Assembly (NCBI RefSeq): GCF_034119845.1
Contig: NZ_CP139420.1
Span: 1 to 35,000, forward strand
DNA from: Flavobacterium sp. NG2
GTDB taxonomy: Bacteria; Bacteroidota; Bacteroidia; Flavobacteriales; Flavobacteriaceae
Direction: 5' to 3'
Length of the DNA: 35,000 nt
Shown: positions 8,070 to 16,976 of the stretch, piece after piece
Layout of the letters: each line of letters begins with the position of its first letter
Position numbering within the stretch: position 1 is the first letter of the stretch
Position numbers and translations under genes: made by a program
The notes under the pieces: model-generated
The model's input: only the letters and a program-made list of their open reading frames with translations
Databases searched by the model: none
Told to the model about the DNA's origin: nothing

Positions 8070-8852
8070 ATGCAAATATCTTTTTACAAATACCAAGGCA
8101 CAGGAAACGATTTCGTAATGATAGACAATCGATTAGCTATTTTTCCAAAAGACAACACCAATCTAGTTGCACGTTTATGCGACAGACGATTTGGCATAGG
8201 TGCTGATGGACTTATATTACTAGAAAACGATTCTGAAACCGACTTTAAAATGGTTTATTACAATTCTGATGGAAATCAAAGTTCGATGTGCGGAAATGGA
8301 GGAAGATGTTTAGTCGCTTTCGCAAAAAAATTAAATGTAATCGAAAACAAAACTACATTCAATGCTGTTGATGGTCTTCATCATGCAACTGTGGGAGAAG
8401 ATGAAATTGTATCACTACAAATGATTGATGTAGACCAAATTAAAACAACCGCAGATTATTCTTTTTTAAACACAGGTTCACCTCATCATGTACAAATCGT
8501 AGAAGATTTAGAAAACTACAACGTAAAAGAAAACGGAGCAGCAATTCGTTACGGGGAACTTTATGGGAAAGAAGGAAGCAATATCAATTTTGTAAAAAAA
8601 ATAAACGATACTACTTTTTCGTTGAGAACCTACGAAAGAGGTGTTGAAGACGAAACACTAGCATGTGGAACTGGTGCAACTGCTGCAGCAATAGCTATGA
8701 ATGAAACTGGAGAAACAGATGCTACTTCCATAAATATCAATGTAGAAGGCGGAAAACTGATGGTTTCCTTTGATAAAAAAGATAATAAATACACAAATGT
8801 GTTCTTAAATGGACCTGCTGAATTTGTATTTGAAGGAAAGGTGGAAATTTAA
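8070..8852 (+). CDS. dapF: Diaminopimelate epimerase DapF
   Basis: Converts LL- to meso-diaminopimelate for lysine and peptidoglycan synthesis; cytoplasmic, cofactor-independent. The 260-residue product starts MQISFYKYQGTGNDFV. Seen: active-site bases Cys74 in SSMCGNGGRC and Cys199 in LACGTGAT, plus the GADGL and GSPHHV motifs. An upstream in-frame ATG at 8016 would add 18 residues of AT-rich, promoter-containing sequence, and the -7 box at 8042-8049 lies inside that extension, so 8070 is preferred. First gene of a + strand cluster with the acetyltransferase, mltG and the DUF2279 gene. Confidence 0.97.
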   Translation: MQISFYKYQGTGNDFVMIDNRLAIFPKDNTNLVARLCDRRFGIGADGLILLENDSETDFKMVYYNSDGNQSSMCGNGGRCLVAFAKKLNVIENKTTFNAVDGLHHATVGEDEIVSLQMIDVDQIKTTADYSFLNTGSPHHVQIVEDLENYNVKENGAAIRYGELYGKEGSNINFVKKINDTTFSLRTYERGVEDETLACGTGATAAAIAMNETGETDATSININVEGGKLMVSFDKKDNKYTNVFLNGPAEFVFEGKVEI

Positions 8853-8913
8853 AAAATCTAAAATCCTATAATTAACCAAAACCAAGAATACTTTTCGACC
8901 CAAACAAATAAAA

Positions 8914-9447
8914 ATGATAACCCTAAAAGGAAAAAACATTTACATCAGAGCATTAGAGCCTAATGATTTAGAGTTCATATATACAATGGAAAATGACGAA
9001 AATATTTGGGAAGTAAGCAATACACAAACTCCATATAGCCGATTTTTAATTCGTCAATATCTAGAAAATGCTCAACAGGATATCTACGAGGCTAAGCAAT
9101 TGCGATTAGCCATTTGCCAAAATGATGATTTCCCAGCAATAGGTCTAATTGATTTATTCGAATTTGACCCAAAAAACAACCGTGCTGGTATAGGAATTGT
9201 GATTCAAGGACTTAGTCATCGAAATCAGAAAGTAGGTACAGAAGCTTTGGAACTCTTAATCAACTACTCATTCCAACATTTAAATTTACATCAATTATAT
9301 GCAAATATTGGTGAAGAAAACAGCGCCAGTAAAGCACTTTTTACTAAATTTGGTTTTAAATGTGTGGGAATCAAAAAAGACTGGAATCTTACACATGGAG
9401 AGTACAAAGATGAAGGAATGTACCAACTAATCAATCAACAACTTTAA
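8914..9447 (+). CDS. GNAT-family N-acetyltransferase (RimJ/RimL-like)
   Basis: 177 residues. N-terminal MITLKGKNIYIRALEPNDL is typical of the RimJ/RimL/SpeG-like GNAT branch. The acetyl-CoA loop is visible as RNQKVGTEAL, followed by HQLYANIGEENSASKALFTKFGF, the usual alpha4/beta6-7 region. The C-terminal GEYKDEGMYQLI also fits. The substrate (ribosomal protein, polyamine or amino acid) cannot be told from sequence. It sits 61 nt after dapF and 11 nt before mltG, so it is probably in that operon. Confidence 0.88.
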   Translation: MITLKGKNIYIRALEPNDLEFIYTMENDENIWEVSNTQTPYSRFLIRQYLENAQQDIYEAKQLRLAICQNDDFPAIGLIDLFEFDPKNNRAGIGIVIQGLSHRNQKVGTEALELLINYSFQHLNLHQLYANIGEENSASKALFTKFGFKCVGIKKDWNLTHGEYKDEGMYQLINQQL

Positions 9448-9458
9448 CTATTAAGACT

Positions 9459-10499
9459 TTGAACTTAAAGAAAACTATCTCGACTGCAGCAATTGTAATT
9501 ATTTCTGGATTAATACTTTACGGGTTTATCATCATTAGACAAATTTTTTCAGAGAATACAAAATTCTCCAAAAAAGAAGTTTACATCCATATCCCTTCTG
9601 ATGCAAATTATCAAACTGCAAAAACCATAATTGCTCCTTATATCGAAAATATGGATCGTTTTGAAATGGTCGCTAGTAAAAGAAATTATCCTGAAAACGT
9701 AAAAGCAGGTCGCTTCTTGTTTACCAAAGGCATGAATAGTTATGAATTAGTAAAAGCGTTACGCTCCAATATACCGGTTAAACTGGCTTTCAATAATCAA
9801 GAACGTTTAGAAAACTTTGCAGGTCGTATTAGTTCCCAAATCGAAGCTGATAGCATTTCGTTATTAAACACCATCAAAGATTCTGTTTTCATGAAAGAAA
9901 ATGGATTTAACGAAGAGAATGTTTTTGCCATGTTTATCCCAAATACTTATGAATTTTACTGGAATACCTCAGCTAGAAAATTCAGAGATAAAATGATCAA
10001 GGAATATCATAAATTTTGGACTGACGAAAGAATTAACAAAGCAAAAGCTCAAAACCTCAGCCCAGTTGAAGCAACCATTCTCGCTTCGATTGTACATAAA
10101 GAATCTGTTAAAAAAGACGAAAGACCTAGAATTGCTGGAGTATACTTGAATCGTTTAAGAATAGGAATGCCTCTCCAAGCTGATCCAACAGTTATTTATG
10201 CTATCAAGAAAAAATCGAATGATTTTGAACAAGTCATCAAAAGAGTATTCTACAACGACTTGGTCATGTCATCTCCATACAATACATATATAAACACAGG
10301 GCTTCCTCCTGGACCAATTGCTATGCCTGATATTACTGCGATGGAAGCTGTATTAAATCCTGAAAAACATGATTATATCTATTTTTGTGCTAGTGTTGAC
10401 CGTTTTGGGTATCATGAATTTGCCGCTACCCTTCCAGAACACAATAAGAATGCAAAGAAATATTCGGATTGGATTAATAGTCAAGGAGTAAAACGATAA
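9459..10499 (+). CDS. mltG: Endolytic transglycosylase MltG
   Basis: Inner-membrane lytic transglycosylase that cleaves nascent peptidoglycan glycan strands. Seen: one N-terminal transmembrane segment (about 8-28), then a YceG-like domain with the catalytic glutamate Glu215 in ATILASIVHKES, MFIPNTYEFYW, RIGMPLQADPTVIYA, YNTYINTGLPPGPIAMP and a C-terminal YFCASVDRFGYHEF. 346 residues, normal length. The start is TTG at 9459; no ATG fits before the transmembrane segment. 11 nt after the acetyltransferase stop and 2 nt before the DUF2279 gene, so co-transcription with both is likely. Confidence 0.95.
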   Translation: MNLKKTISTAAIVIISGLILYGFIIIRQIFSENTKFSKKEVYIHIPSDANYQTAKTIIAPYIENMDRFEMVASKRNYPENVKAGRFLFTKGMNSYELVKALRSNIPVKLAFNNQERLENFAGRISSQIEADSISLLNTIKDSVFMKENGFNEENVFAMFIPNTYEFYWNTSARKFRDKMIKEYHKFWTDERINKAKAQNLSPVEATILASIVHKESVKKDERPRIAGVYLNRLRIGMPLQADPTVIYAIKKKSNDFEQVIKRVFYNDLVMSSPYNTYINTGLPPGPIAMPDITAMEAVLNPEKHDYIYFCASVDRFGYHEFAATLPEHNKNAKKYSDWINSQGVKR

Positions 10500-10501
10500 T
10501 T

Positions 10502-11422
10502 TTGAATTGGAAAACAACCCATTTCTACATTCTCATATTCGGAATTATAACTACTTTTTCTTTTGCACAAAATAAGGTAGATTCCTTTTTAAAACCTGCT
10601 GACACCTTAAATGCTAGTAGAAAAAAAACAGTCATTCTTTCTGAAACCATAATTGGCACTTCTGCTTTAATTGGACTTAATCAATTATGGTATGCAGCCT
10701 ATCCTCGTTCCAAATTTCATTTTATCAATGATAACAAGGAATGGTTGCAAATGGATAAATTAGGACATAGTTACTCCTCATATCACTTAGGCCGATTTGG
10801 TGCCGAACTATTACAATGGAGTGGCGCAAGTAAAAAAGACCAAATCCTCTATGGAGCAGGAATTGGTTTTGCTTTTCTAACGGCTGTTGAAGTTCTTGAC
10901 GGCTTCTCGTCGCAATGGGGCGCCTCTATGGGTGATGTTTTAGCCAATGCCTCAGGAACAGCTTTATACGTTTCACAAGAATTAATATGGAACGAACAAC
11001 GCATCATCCCTAAATTTTCTTTTCAAAAATCTATTTATGCTGCTGAACGACCTTTAGTTTTAGGCAGTAGTCTAACAGAACAAATTTTAAAAGACTATAA
11101 TGGCCAAACTTATTGGCTTTCAATCAATTTAAAATCCTTTGCTAAAGATTCTAAAATTCCAAAATGGATAAACCTAGCTTTGGGTTATGGAGCAGATGGA
11201 ATGCTTTATGGCAACAACGAAAAACCTCACAAGAACATCAACTTTCAAACAACAAAAAAGAGACAATTTTATATCAGTTTAGACGTTGACCTGACGAAAA
11301 TTGACACAAAATCCCACATTTTAAAAACTTTTTTTAGTGTTTTTAATACTTTAAAAATTCCCGCACCATCAATAGAAATCACACCTAACGAGAGAGTTAG
11401 AGCCCATCTAATCCACTTTTAA
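10502..11422 (+). CDS. DUF2279 family exported protein
   Basis: 306-residue protein of unknown function. Seen: signal peptide (about 1-22, ending FSFAQ) and the family core at about 85-150, WLQMDKLGHSYSSYHLGRFG, LLQWSGASKKDQ, FLTAVEVLDGFSSQWGAS and GDVLAN; glycine- and aromatic-rich hydrophobic segments suggest membrane association. The DKLGH...E..DG pattern recalls membrane enzymes with a conserved His and acids, but no activity should be assumed. The start codon is TTG at 10502, 2 nt after the mltG stop, so translation may be coupled. No clear terminator follows. Confidence 0.82.
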   Translation: MNWKTTHFYILIFGIITTFSFAQNKVDSFLKPADTLNASRKKTVILSETIIGTSALIGLNQLWYAAYPRSKFHFINDNKEWLQMDKLGHSYSSYHLGRFGAELLQWSGASKKDQILYGAGIGFAFLTAVEVLDGFSSQWGASMGDVLANASGTALYVSQELIWNEQRIIPKFSFQKSIYAAERPLVLGSSLTEQILKDYNGQTYWLSINLKSFAKDSKIPKWINLALGYGADGMLYGNNEKPHKNINFQTTKKRQFYISLDVDLTKIDTKSHILKTFFSVFNTLKIPAPSIEITPNERVRAHLIHF

Positions 11423-11464
11423 CATAGTTTAACAGCTTGATTTTCAGAATCATAAAAATTGTTG

Positions 11465-11472
11465 TATATTTG
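11465..11472 (+). promoter_or_regulatory. -7 box upstream of the transglycosylase-like gene
   Basis: TATATTTG matches TAnnTTTG and lies 47 nt before the ATG. A TTG at 11437-11439 is 25 nt upstream, longer than the usual spacer, so only the -7 box is proposed. Confidence 0.45.
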
Positions 11473-11519
11473 CATGCAGAAATTTCAGAAGGTGACAGGG
11501 CTCTGAAGAAAAACAATTT

Positions 11520-12161
11520 ATGAGAAAGAAGTGGTATTTTTATACAAGTTTAGCGATTATTGTAGCGTTTTTAAGCGCAGGTTTCAAACCTCTTAAAATT
11601 GATACTAATCATTGGTTTCTAATAAAAAACCCCGATGGTACACAATACTTGTACCCATCACAAGAACAAGAAGACTACACCAATTTGAATATCCCTTTTA
11701 CTGGAAATTTATTTATTGGTTTCAAAGAAGCAATCGGCTTCAAAGAATCACAAGGAAAATACAAAAAAATTAATTCTTTAGGTTATTTAGGAAAATACCA
11801 GTTTGGTGTTGAAACACTAAAATCAATTGGAATTAAAGATAGTCTATCTTTTTTAAGAAGTCCTAAAATGCAAGAAAAAGCATTTGTGGCACTTTTAGCA
11901 AAGAACAAATGGCTCCTACGTGACATCATTGAAAAATACGAAGGTAAAATCGTTAGTGGTATCCGAGTAACCGAATCTGGTATTTTAGCGGCTGCTCACC
12001 TAGGTGGAGCAGGTTCAGTAAAAAAATTCTTTAGCAGTAATGGAAAAAGATACATCAGAGATGCGTATGGAACTTCCGTAAGAAGTTATATGAAAGCATT
12101 TGGAGGATATGACACTTCATTTATTGTACCTAACAACAATGCTGTTGTTACTATGAACTAA
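11520..12161 (+). CDS. Exported transglycosylase-like protein
   Basis: 213 residues with an N-terminal signal peptide or anchor (about 5-21). The central region IGFKESQGKYKKINSLGYLGKYQF resembles the lysozyme-like fold: Glu76 would be the catalytic acid and GKYQF (91-95) the downstream motif. The region ILAAAHLGGAGSVKKFF is the matching helix of such enzymes. Flavobacterial homologues often carry a LysM/peptidoglycan-binding label, but no LysM repeat is visible here. Preceded by its own -7 box and followed by a strong terminator, so it is monocistronic. A cell-wall role is supported by the upstream mltG and dapF but remains inference. Confidence 0.7.
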   Translation: MRKKWYFYTSLAIIVAFLSAGFKPLKIDTNHWFLIKNPDGTQYLYPSQEQEDYTNLNIPFTGNLFIGFKEAIGFKESQGKYKKINSLGYLGKYQFGVETLKSIGIKDSLSFLRSPKMQEKAFVALLAKNKWLLRDIIEKYEGKIVSGIRVTESGILAAAHLGGAGSVKKFFSSNGKRYIRDAYGTSVRSYMKAFGGYDTSFIVPNNNAVVTMN

Positions 12162-12224
12162 TTTTCATTAGTTACATTTTTCAACACATGGCGATTAAGT
12201 AACTTGAAAGTTTTACAATATACT

Positions 12225-12269
12225 AACACCATATTTCATACTTAGTTATGAAATTGGTGTTTTTTTTTT
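12225..12269 (+). terminator. Rho-independent terminator after the transglycosylase-like gene
   Basis: AACACCA (12225-12231) plus ATTTCATA (12233-12240) pair with TATGAAAT (12247-12254) and TGGTGTT (12255-12261) with a single bulged T; a long T-run follows. No T-run on the other side, so it serves only the + strand. Confidence 0.85.
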
Positions 12270-12283
12270 ACCTAAAAAAACTA

Positions 12284-14413
12284 TTATTCCCTCAACAAAC
12301 CCTCTAAGATCGTAATAGCAGCTTGACTAATCTTTGTCCCAGGCCCAAAGATAAAATCCACTCCAACATCCGATAAAAATTGATAATCTTGTGTTGGAAT
12401 AACACCACCTACCACAACAATAACATCCTCACGTTGATAATTCTCAAGTTCCTCAAGTACCTGTGGAACTAATGTTTTATGCGCACCAGCAAGTGAAGAA
12501 ATACCCAAAACATGTACATCATGCTCTATTGCTTGCTTCACAATTTCGACAGGAGTTTGAAACAGAGGACTCATAAAAACATCAAACCCAACATCAGCAT
12601 AGCTGGTCGCAACAACTTTAGCCCCTCGGTCATGACCATCTTGCCCCATTTTAGCAATTAAAATTCGGGGCTGAAATCCTTTTTTATCCAAAAAAGTCTT
12701 GGCTAGCTGTTTGGCTTTCCCAAATTGTTCGTCTTTTTTTATAGCTTTATCATAAACTCCGCTAAAAGATTTTATTTGTGCCACATACCTACCATAAACT
12801 GTTTCAAGGGCCGTACTAATTTCGCCCAAAGTAGCACGATTTCTAGCGGCTTCAATTGAGATTTCTAATAAATTACCTTCTCCTGTTTGAGCAGCACGAA
12901 TTAATTGTTGAAGAGAATCCTCAACAAGCTTAGCGTCTCTTCTATTTTTAATTTCTGCCAAATATTCCAATTGTTGCTTACGCACCATCTGGTTATCGAC
13001 ATCAAGTATTTCTAATCTTTCTTCTTTATCAAGTTTGTATTTATTAACCCCAATGATGGTATCTTGCTCACTATCAATTCGAGCCTGTTTACGAGCGGCA
13101 GCTTCTTGTATCCGTAGTTTTGGAATTCCATTTTCAATAGCTTTTGTCATTCCACCCAAAGCCTCTACTTCTTCAATTAACTTCCATGCTTTTTCAGCAA
13201 TCGAATTAGTTAAACTTTCGACATAATAACTTCCTGCCCAAGGATCAACTGTTTTAGTTATCTTAGTTTCTTCTCTTAAATACAATTGTGTATTGCGAGC
13301 AATTCGAGCGGAAAAATTAGTTGGTAAAGCAATTGCCTCATCTAAAGCATTAGTATGTAAGGATTGTGTTCCTCCAAAAACGGCAGCCGCTGCTTCAATA
13401 CAAGTTCGCGTCACATTATTAAAAGGATCTTGTTCCGTTAAACTCCAACCGCTTGTTTGGCAATGTGTTTTCAATACTAAAGACTTTGGATTTTGAGGGT
13501 TAAACTGCTTCACTAATTTAGCCCATAACATCCTTGCTGCACGAAGTTTGGCAATTTCCATAAAATGATTCATCCCAATTGCCCAGAAAAAAGAAAGATT
13601 AGGCGCAAAATCATCAATTTTCATTCCGGCCGCTAATCCTGTTCGAATATATTCTAAACCATCGGCAAGTGTATAAGCCAATTCAATATCAGCAGTTGCA
13701 CCAGCTTCTTGCATATGATAACCCGAAATCGAAATCGAATGAAACTTTGGCATTTTATTATAAGTATATTCAAATATATCCGAAACTATTTTCATCGAAG
13801 CCTTTGGTGGATAGATGTAGGTATTTCGAACCATAAACTCTTTCAAAATATCATTCTGAATCGTTCCTAATAATTGTTCGGGAGCAACCCCTTGTTCTTC
13901 TGCAGCGACAATATAAAATGCCATTATAGGTAAAACAGCTCCATTCATGGTCATGGACACAGAGATATCACTGAGTGAAATTCCGTCAAACAAGCGTTTC
14001 ATATCCTCAACGGTGTCGATAGCCACTCCAGCCTTTCCTACATCACCTACCACTCTTTCGTGGTCAGAATCATAACCTCGATGTGTGGGCAAATCAAAAG
14101 CAATTGACAATCCTTTTTGTCCAGCAGCTAAATTTCTTTTGTAAAAAGCATTACTTTCCTCAGCAGTTGAAAAACCAGCATATTGTCTTACCGTCCAAGG
14201 TTTTTTCAAATACATAGTTGCATAGGGCCCTCGCAAATAAGGAGGGAAACCTGCTGCAAAATCTAAATGACCAAGTCCTTCAACGTCTTCCTCCGAATAA
14301 GTCGATTGAATATCAATTCCTTCAGGAGTCACAAAGCTATCTTTAGGAAAATCCGAAATAGATTTCCTAGTACTTTCGTTAAGGGTAATATGTTGAATGT
14401 CTTTTCTTTTCAC
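12284..14413 (-). CDS. Methylmalonyl-CoA mutase, large (catalytic) subunit
   Basis: Adenosylcobalamin-dependent isomerase interconverting succinyl-CoA and methylmalonyl-CoA in propionate metabolism. 709 residues, normal. Seen: TIM-barrel substrate domain with [19 protein letters not shown] and [35 protein letters not shown], and a C-terminal cobalamin-binding domain (about 575-709) with the DxHxxG motif DGHDRG (Asp592, His594, Gly597), SSLAGAH and VVVGG. This is the base-off/His-on B12 lower-ligand signature. Located 30 nt downstream of the small-subunit gene on the same strand. No MeaB/ArgK chaperone or methylmalonyl-CoA epimerase gene is nearby. Confidence 0.96.
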   Translation of the reverse strand: MKRKDIQHITLNESTRKSISDFPKDSFVTPEGIDIQSTYSEEDVEGLGHLDFAAGFPPYLRGPYATMYLKKPWTVRQYAGFSTAEESNAFYKRNLAAGQKGLSIAFDLPTHRGYDSDHERVVGDVGKAGVAIDTVEDMKRLFDGISLSDISVSMTMNGAVLPIMAFYIVAAEEQGVAPEQLLGTIQNDILKEFMVRNTYIYPPKASMKIVSDIFEYTYNKMPKFHSISISGYHMQEAGATADIELAYTLADGLEYIRTGLAAGMKIDDFAPNLSFFWAIGMNHFMEIAKLRAARMLWAKLVKQFNPQNPKSLVLKTHCQTSGWSLTEQDPFNNVTRTCIEAAAAVFGGTQSLHTNALDEAIALPTNFSARIARNTQLYLREETKITKTVDPWAGSYYVESLTNSIAEKAWKLIEEVEALGGMTKAIENGIPKLRIQEAAARKQARIDSEQDTIIGVNKYKLDKEERLEILDVDNQMVRKQQLEYLAEIKNRRDAKLVEDSLQQLIRAAQTGEGNLLEISIEAARNRATLGEISTALETVYGRYVAQIKSFSGVYDKAIKKDEQFGKAKQLAKTFLDKKGFQPRILIAKMGQDGHDRGAKVVATSYADVGFDVFMSPLFQTPVEIVKQAIEHDVHVLGISSLAGAHKTLVPQVLEELENYQREDVIVVVGGVIPTQDYQFLSDVGVDFIFGPGTKISQAAITILEGLLRE

Positions 14414-14443
14414 AAGAAATAATATTGTATGATTAGCATTTTA

Positions 14444-15808
14444 TTATTCTGTAGCCAAACGATCTTGGTCCAATTTATCTGCCAAACGCTTTTCAATTAT
14501 AGGAATAATGAGCGTTTTTCTAGATTTTAGCTTCACAAATGGGTACAATTCCAATTCTTCTTTCATTCTATCTTCTCGACTCGCATGTTTGTTTGTCCCT
14601 ATTAAACCATCTTCTTTAGAATCAAATAATGCTTGTTCTTTATCTGCGCTTAATTGAATTTTATTTCTGATTACTCCTTCGTTTAGCAATTTCAAGAAGC
14701 CTCCTTTCGCTTCCATTTCCTTAAATAATGACAGCGCTTTATCTGCTAACTGACTTGTCAAACTCTCTATATAATAACTTCCATCAGCAGGATTATTGAC
14801 TTTATCAAAATAACTTTCGTCTTTCAAAATCAACAATTGATTTCTGGCAATTCGATCTCCAAACTCATTGTCCTTATGATAAAGTGAGTCGTAAGGCAAA
14901 TTAGCTATAGCATCTGCCCCACCCAATATTGCCGACATACACTCCGTTGTTGTACGCAACATATTGACATTATAACCATAGACCGATTTGTTGCGCTTAC
15001 TAGGGCTTACCAATAAATGACAATCAAAATCATGATTGTATTCTTTGGCCAATACCTGAAATAAAATCCGAAAGGCACGCAATTTTGCAATTTCAAAAAA
15101 GTAATTTGAACCTACTGCAACCTCAAAAACAATAGCAGTACTAATCGATGGAATTCTATTGAAATATTCATTTACCTGTCCCAAGCCATAGGCTAATTGT
15201 TGCACCATATTGGCTCCTGCATTTTGATACAAACCAACATTAACACTTATACAGGGACGATGCGGCACTGCTTTTGAAATTAAACTAAGGGTATCAAAAT
15301 TTGTGGCTTCTTTAGTTGTAAACCAATTTCCGTCTTTTGCTAACTGACCAATAGGGTCTAAATTATAATAAATGGTCACATCTTTTGACTGGACAGTTTT
15401 TTCAATTCTTTGGATAAAATCCAAAGAAAGAAACCTAAAATTAAAATAAATAATTAATCCTTCAAGAGGTAATTTAGTTAACAAGTCTTCAATCAAAATC
15501 GTTTCATCTTCGATAGTGAAACGCAAACTATTGGCTCCGCGACTTAAAGTATCTAAAGCTCGCTCAATTGTTTTCTCGATATCATACACAAAAATATTTT
15601 GACATATTTTAAATTGTGTAGCAGTCGTTTTTACGGGGTATTTTTTTATTGATTCATCCTTATGATAAAAAGGTTTGACTTTTATATCTTCAGGAGAATT
15701 CCATATCATGGTTTCATTATAATCAGCTCCATCCAATTCAAATTGGATTTTCTGCTTCCATAATTTAGAAGAGACTGGGTCGAATTCGTCAAATAATGGA
15801 GTAGTCAT
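14444..15808 (-). CDS. Methylmalonyl-CoA mutase, small (non-catalytic) subunit
   Basis: 454-residue partner of the large subunit. Seen: LFDEFDPVSSKLWKQKIQFEL at the N-terminus, a TIM-barrel-like region with SISTAIVFEVAVGSNYFFEIAKLRAFRILF and NPADGSYYIESLTSQLADKA that aligns with the large subunit. It ends at about residue 454 with no DxHxxG cobalamin-binding region; many MutA small subunits run to about 620-640 residues with a degenerate B12 domain. The short form appears to be a natural lineage feature: the stop is followed closely by the next gene, with no continuing homology in the 30-nt gap. It is expected to stabilise the heterodimer rather than catalyse. Confidence 0.92.
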   Translation of the reverse strand: MTTPLFDEFDPVSSKLWKQKIQFELDGADYNETMIWNSPEDIKVKPFYHKDESIKKYPVKTTATQFKICQNIFVYDIEKTIERALDTLSRGANSLRFTIEDETILIEDLLTKLPLEGLIIYFNFRFLSLDFIQRIEKTVQSKDVTIYYNLDPIGQLAKDGNWFTTKEATNFDTLSLISKAVPHRPCISVNVGLYQNAGANMVQQLAYGLGQVNEYFNRIPSISTAIVFEVAVGSNYFFEIAKLRAFRILFQVLAKEYNHDFDCHLLVSPSKRNKSVYGYNVNMLRTTTECMSAILGGADAIANLPYDSLYHKDNEFGDRIARNQLLILKDESYFDKVNNPADGSYYIESLTSQLADKALSLFKEMEAKGGFLKLLNEGVIRNKIQLSADKEQALFDSKEDGLIGTNKHASREDRMKEELELYPFVKLKSRKTLIIPIIEKRLADKLDQDRLATE

Positions 15809-15919
15809 GATACTTCTTTTTTAGTATTAAAAAAATATAAAATAAGACAGAATTGCTTATTAATCTAAATGGAATAAGTAGCTTTTATGAATTGCCCATT
15901 TAACCAAAACAAACTAGGA

Positions 15920-16243
15920 TCATTTCTTAACGATACTGTCTCCTTCAAATTCAATGATGTAGATATCTTCACTGTCTTTTTTCATAAAGTACTTTTCACG
16001 AGCATATTTTTCAATTTGCTCAGGATTTTGGAGCATTTTAATCTGCTTTTCATCCTTTTTGATTTCCTCTTGGTAATAAGCTTTATTTTCTTCCAATTCT
16101 TCTATTTGATTATCTAGAATTCGATGATCAAAATAAGAATAATTATCTAAAAAAATCATCCATGTTGCAAAAAACAAAAGCACCCAAATGTACTTGTTAC
16201 TTATAAATTTAAACCAAGATTTGTCTTTATATGGATTAGTCAT
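15920..16243 (-). CDS. FtsB/DivIC-family septum formation initiator
   Basis: 107-residue bitopic divisome protein. Seen: short cytoplasmic N-terminus rich in Lys/Asn, one transmembrane helix (about 17-34), then a periplasmic coiled coil (about 38-73, ILDNQIEELEENKAYYQEEI) and a C-terminal NPEQIEKYAREKYFMKKDSE, the conserved motif after the coiled coil in FtsB/DivIC. Acts with FtsL and FtsQ analogues to activate septal wall synthesis. It follows udk by 58 nt and precedes the mutase pair by 111 nt, in a flavobacterial gene order familiar for these families. Confidence 0.9.
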   Translation of the reverse strand: MTNPYKDKSWFKFISNKYIWVLLFFATWMIFLDNYSYFDHRILDNQIEELEENKAYYQEEIKKDEKQIKMLQNPEQIEKYAREKYFMKKDSEDIYIIEFEGDSIVKK

Positions 16244-16301
16244 TCGAATGATATAATTTCAGAAATTAGCGTATTGATTTAGGATATAAAATTACAACAA
16301 T

Positions 16302-16910
16302 TTATAGTAATTTTTGATTTATTAATGCACGAACTACCTCAATTGCTACGGTATTGGGCTTATCATTGGGTATGATTATATCTGCGAATGCTTTTGTAGG
16401 TTCTATAAACTGTTGATGCATGGGTTTTAAGGTAGTTTGATAACGGTTTAAAACTTCATTCATATCTCTTCCTCTCTCAGCGATATCTCTTTTTAATCTT
16501 CTAATTAGTCGTTCATCAGCATCGGCATGAACAAATATTTTCACATCAAACAAATCACGAAGTTCAGGATGCGTAAATATCAAAATCCCTTCAACAATTA
16601 AAACTTTTCTTGGATGTGTGATAATATAATCTTCGGTACGGTTATGAGTCACAAACGAATAAATGGGTTGATGAATCGTTTTGCCAGACTTCAACTCCAT
16701 TAAATGAGATACTAAAAGAGGAAAGTCTATAGCTCTAGGATGATCAAAATTAATTGCGCCTCGTTCTTCATAACTCAAATGATGAGTTGCATTGTAATAA
16801 GAGTCTTGCGATAGCACTCCTACTTCTGATTCGGGAAATTCATTTACAATCTGGTTTACAACTGTTGTTTTTCCACTTCCTGTACCTCCAGCAATTCCTA
16901 TAACTAACAT
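16302..16910 (-). CDS. udk: Uridine kinase
   Basis: Phosphorylates uridine and cytidine with ATP or GTP in pyrimidine salvage. 202 residues, normal. Seen: P-loop GIAGGTGSGKTT (5-16), SQDSYY (substrate/Mg region), NFDHPRAIDFPLL, the VLIVEGILIF strand, and the lid region RLIRRLKRDIAERGRD. The start is preceded by an A-rich leader typical of this genome and a TATTTTTG box about 24 nt upstream. Located between the LysM-NlpC gene and the divisome gene, all on the minus strand. Confidence 0.97.
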   Translation of the reverse strand: MLVIGIAGGTGSGKTTVVNQIVNEFPESEVGVLSQDSYYNATHHLSYEERGAINFDHPRAIDFPLLVSHLMELKSGKTIHQPIYSFVTHNRTEDYIITHPRKVLIVEGILIFTHPELRDLFDVKIFVHADADERLIRRLKRDIAERGRDMNEVLNRYQTTLKPMHQQFIEPTKAFADIIIPNDKPNTVAIEVVRALINQKLL

Positions 16911-16933
16911 ATTTTTTTTGTTTAGTATAAATA

Positions 16934-16941
16934 CAAAAATA
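16934..16941 (-). promoter_or_regulatory. -7 box upstream of udk
   Basis: Minus-strand TATTTTTG matches TAnnTTTG 23 nt before the udk ATG. No clear -33 TTG at standard spacing, so confidence is limited. Confidence 0.4.
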
Positions 16942-16976
16942 GGAATTTATTCGGGTTGAATATGTCCGATATTGAA

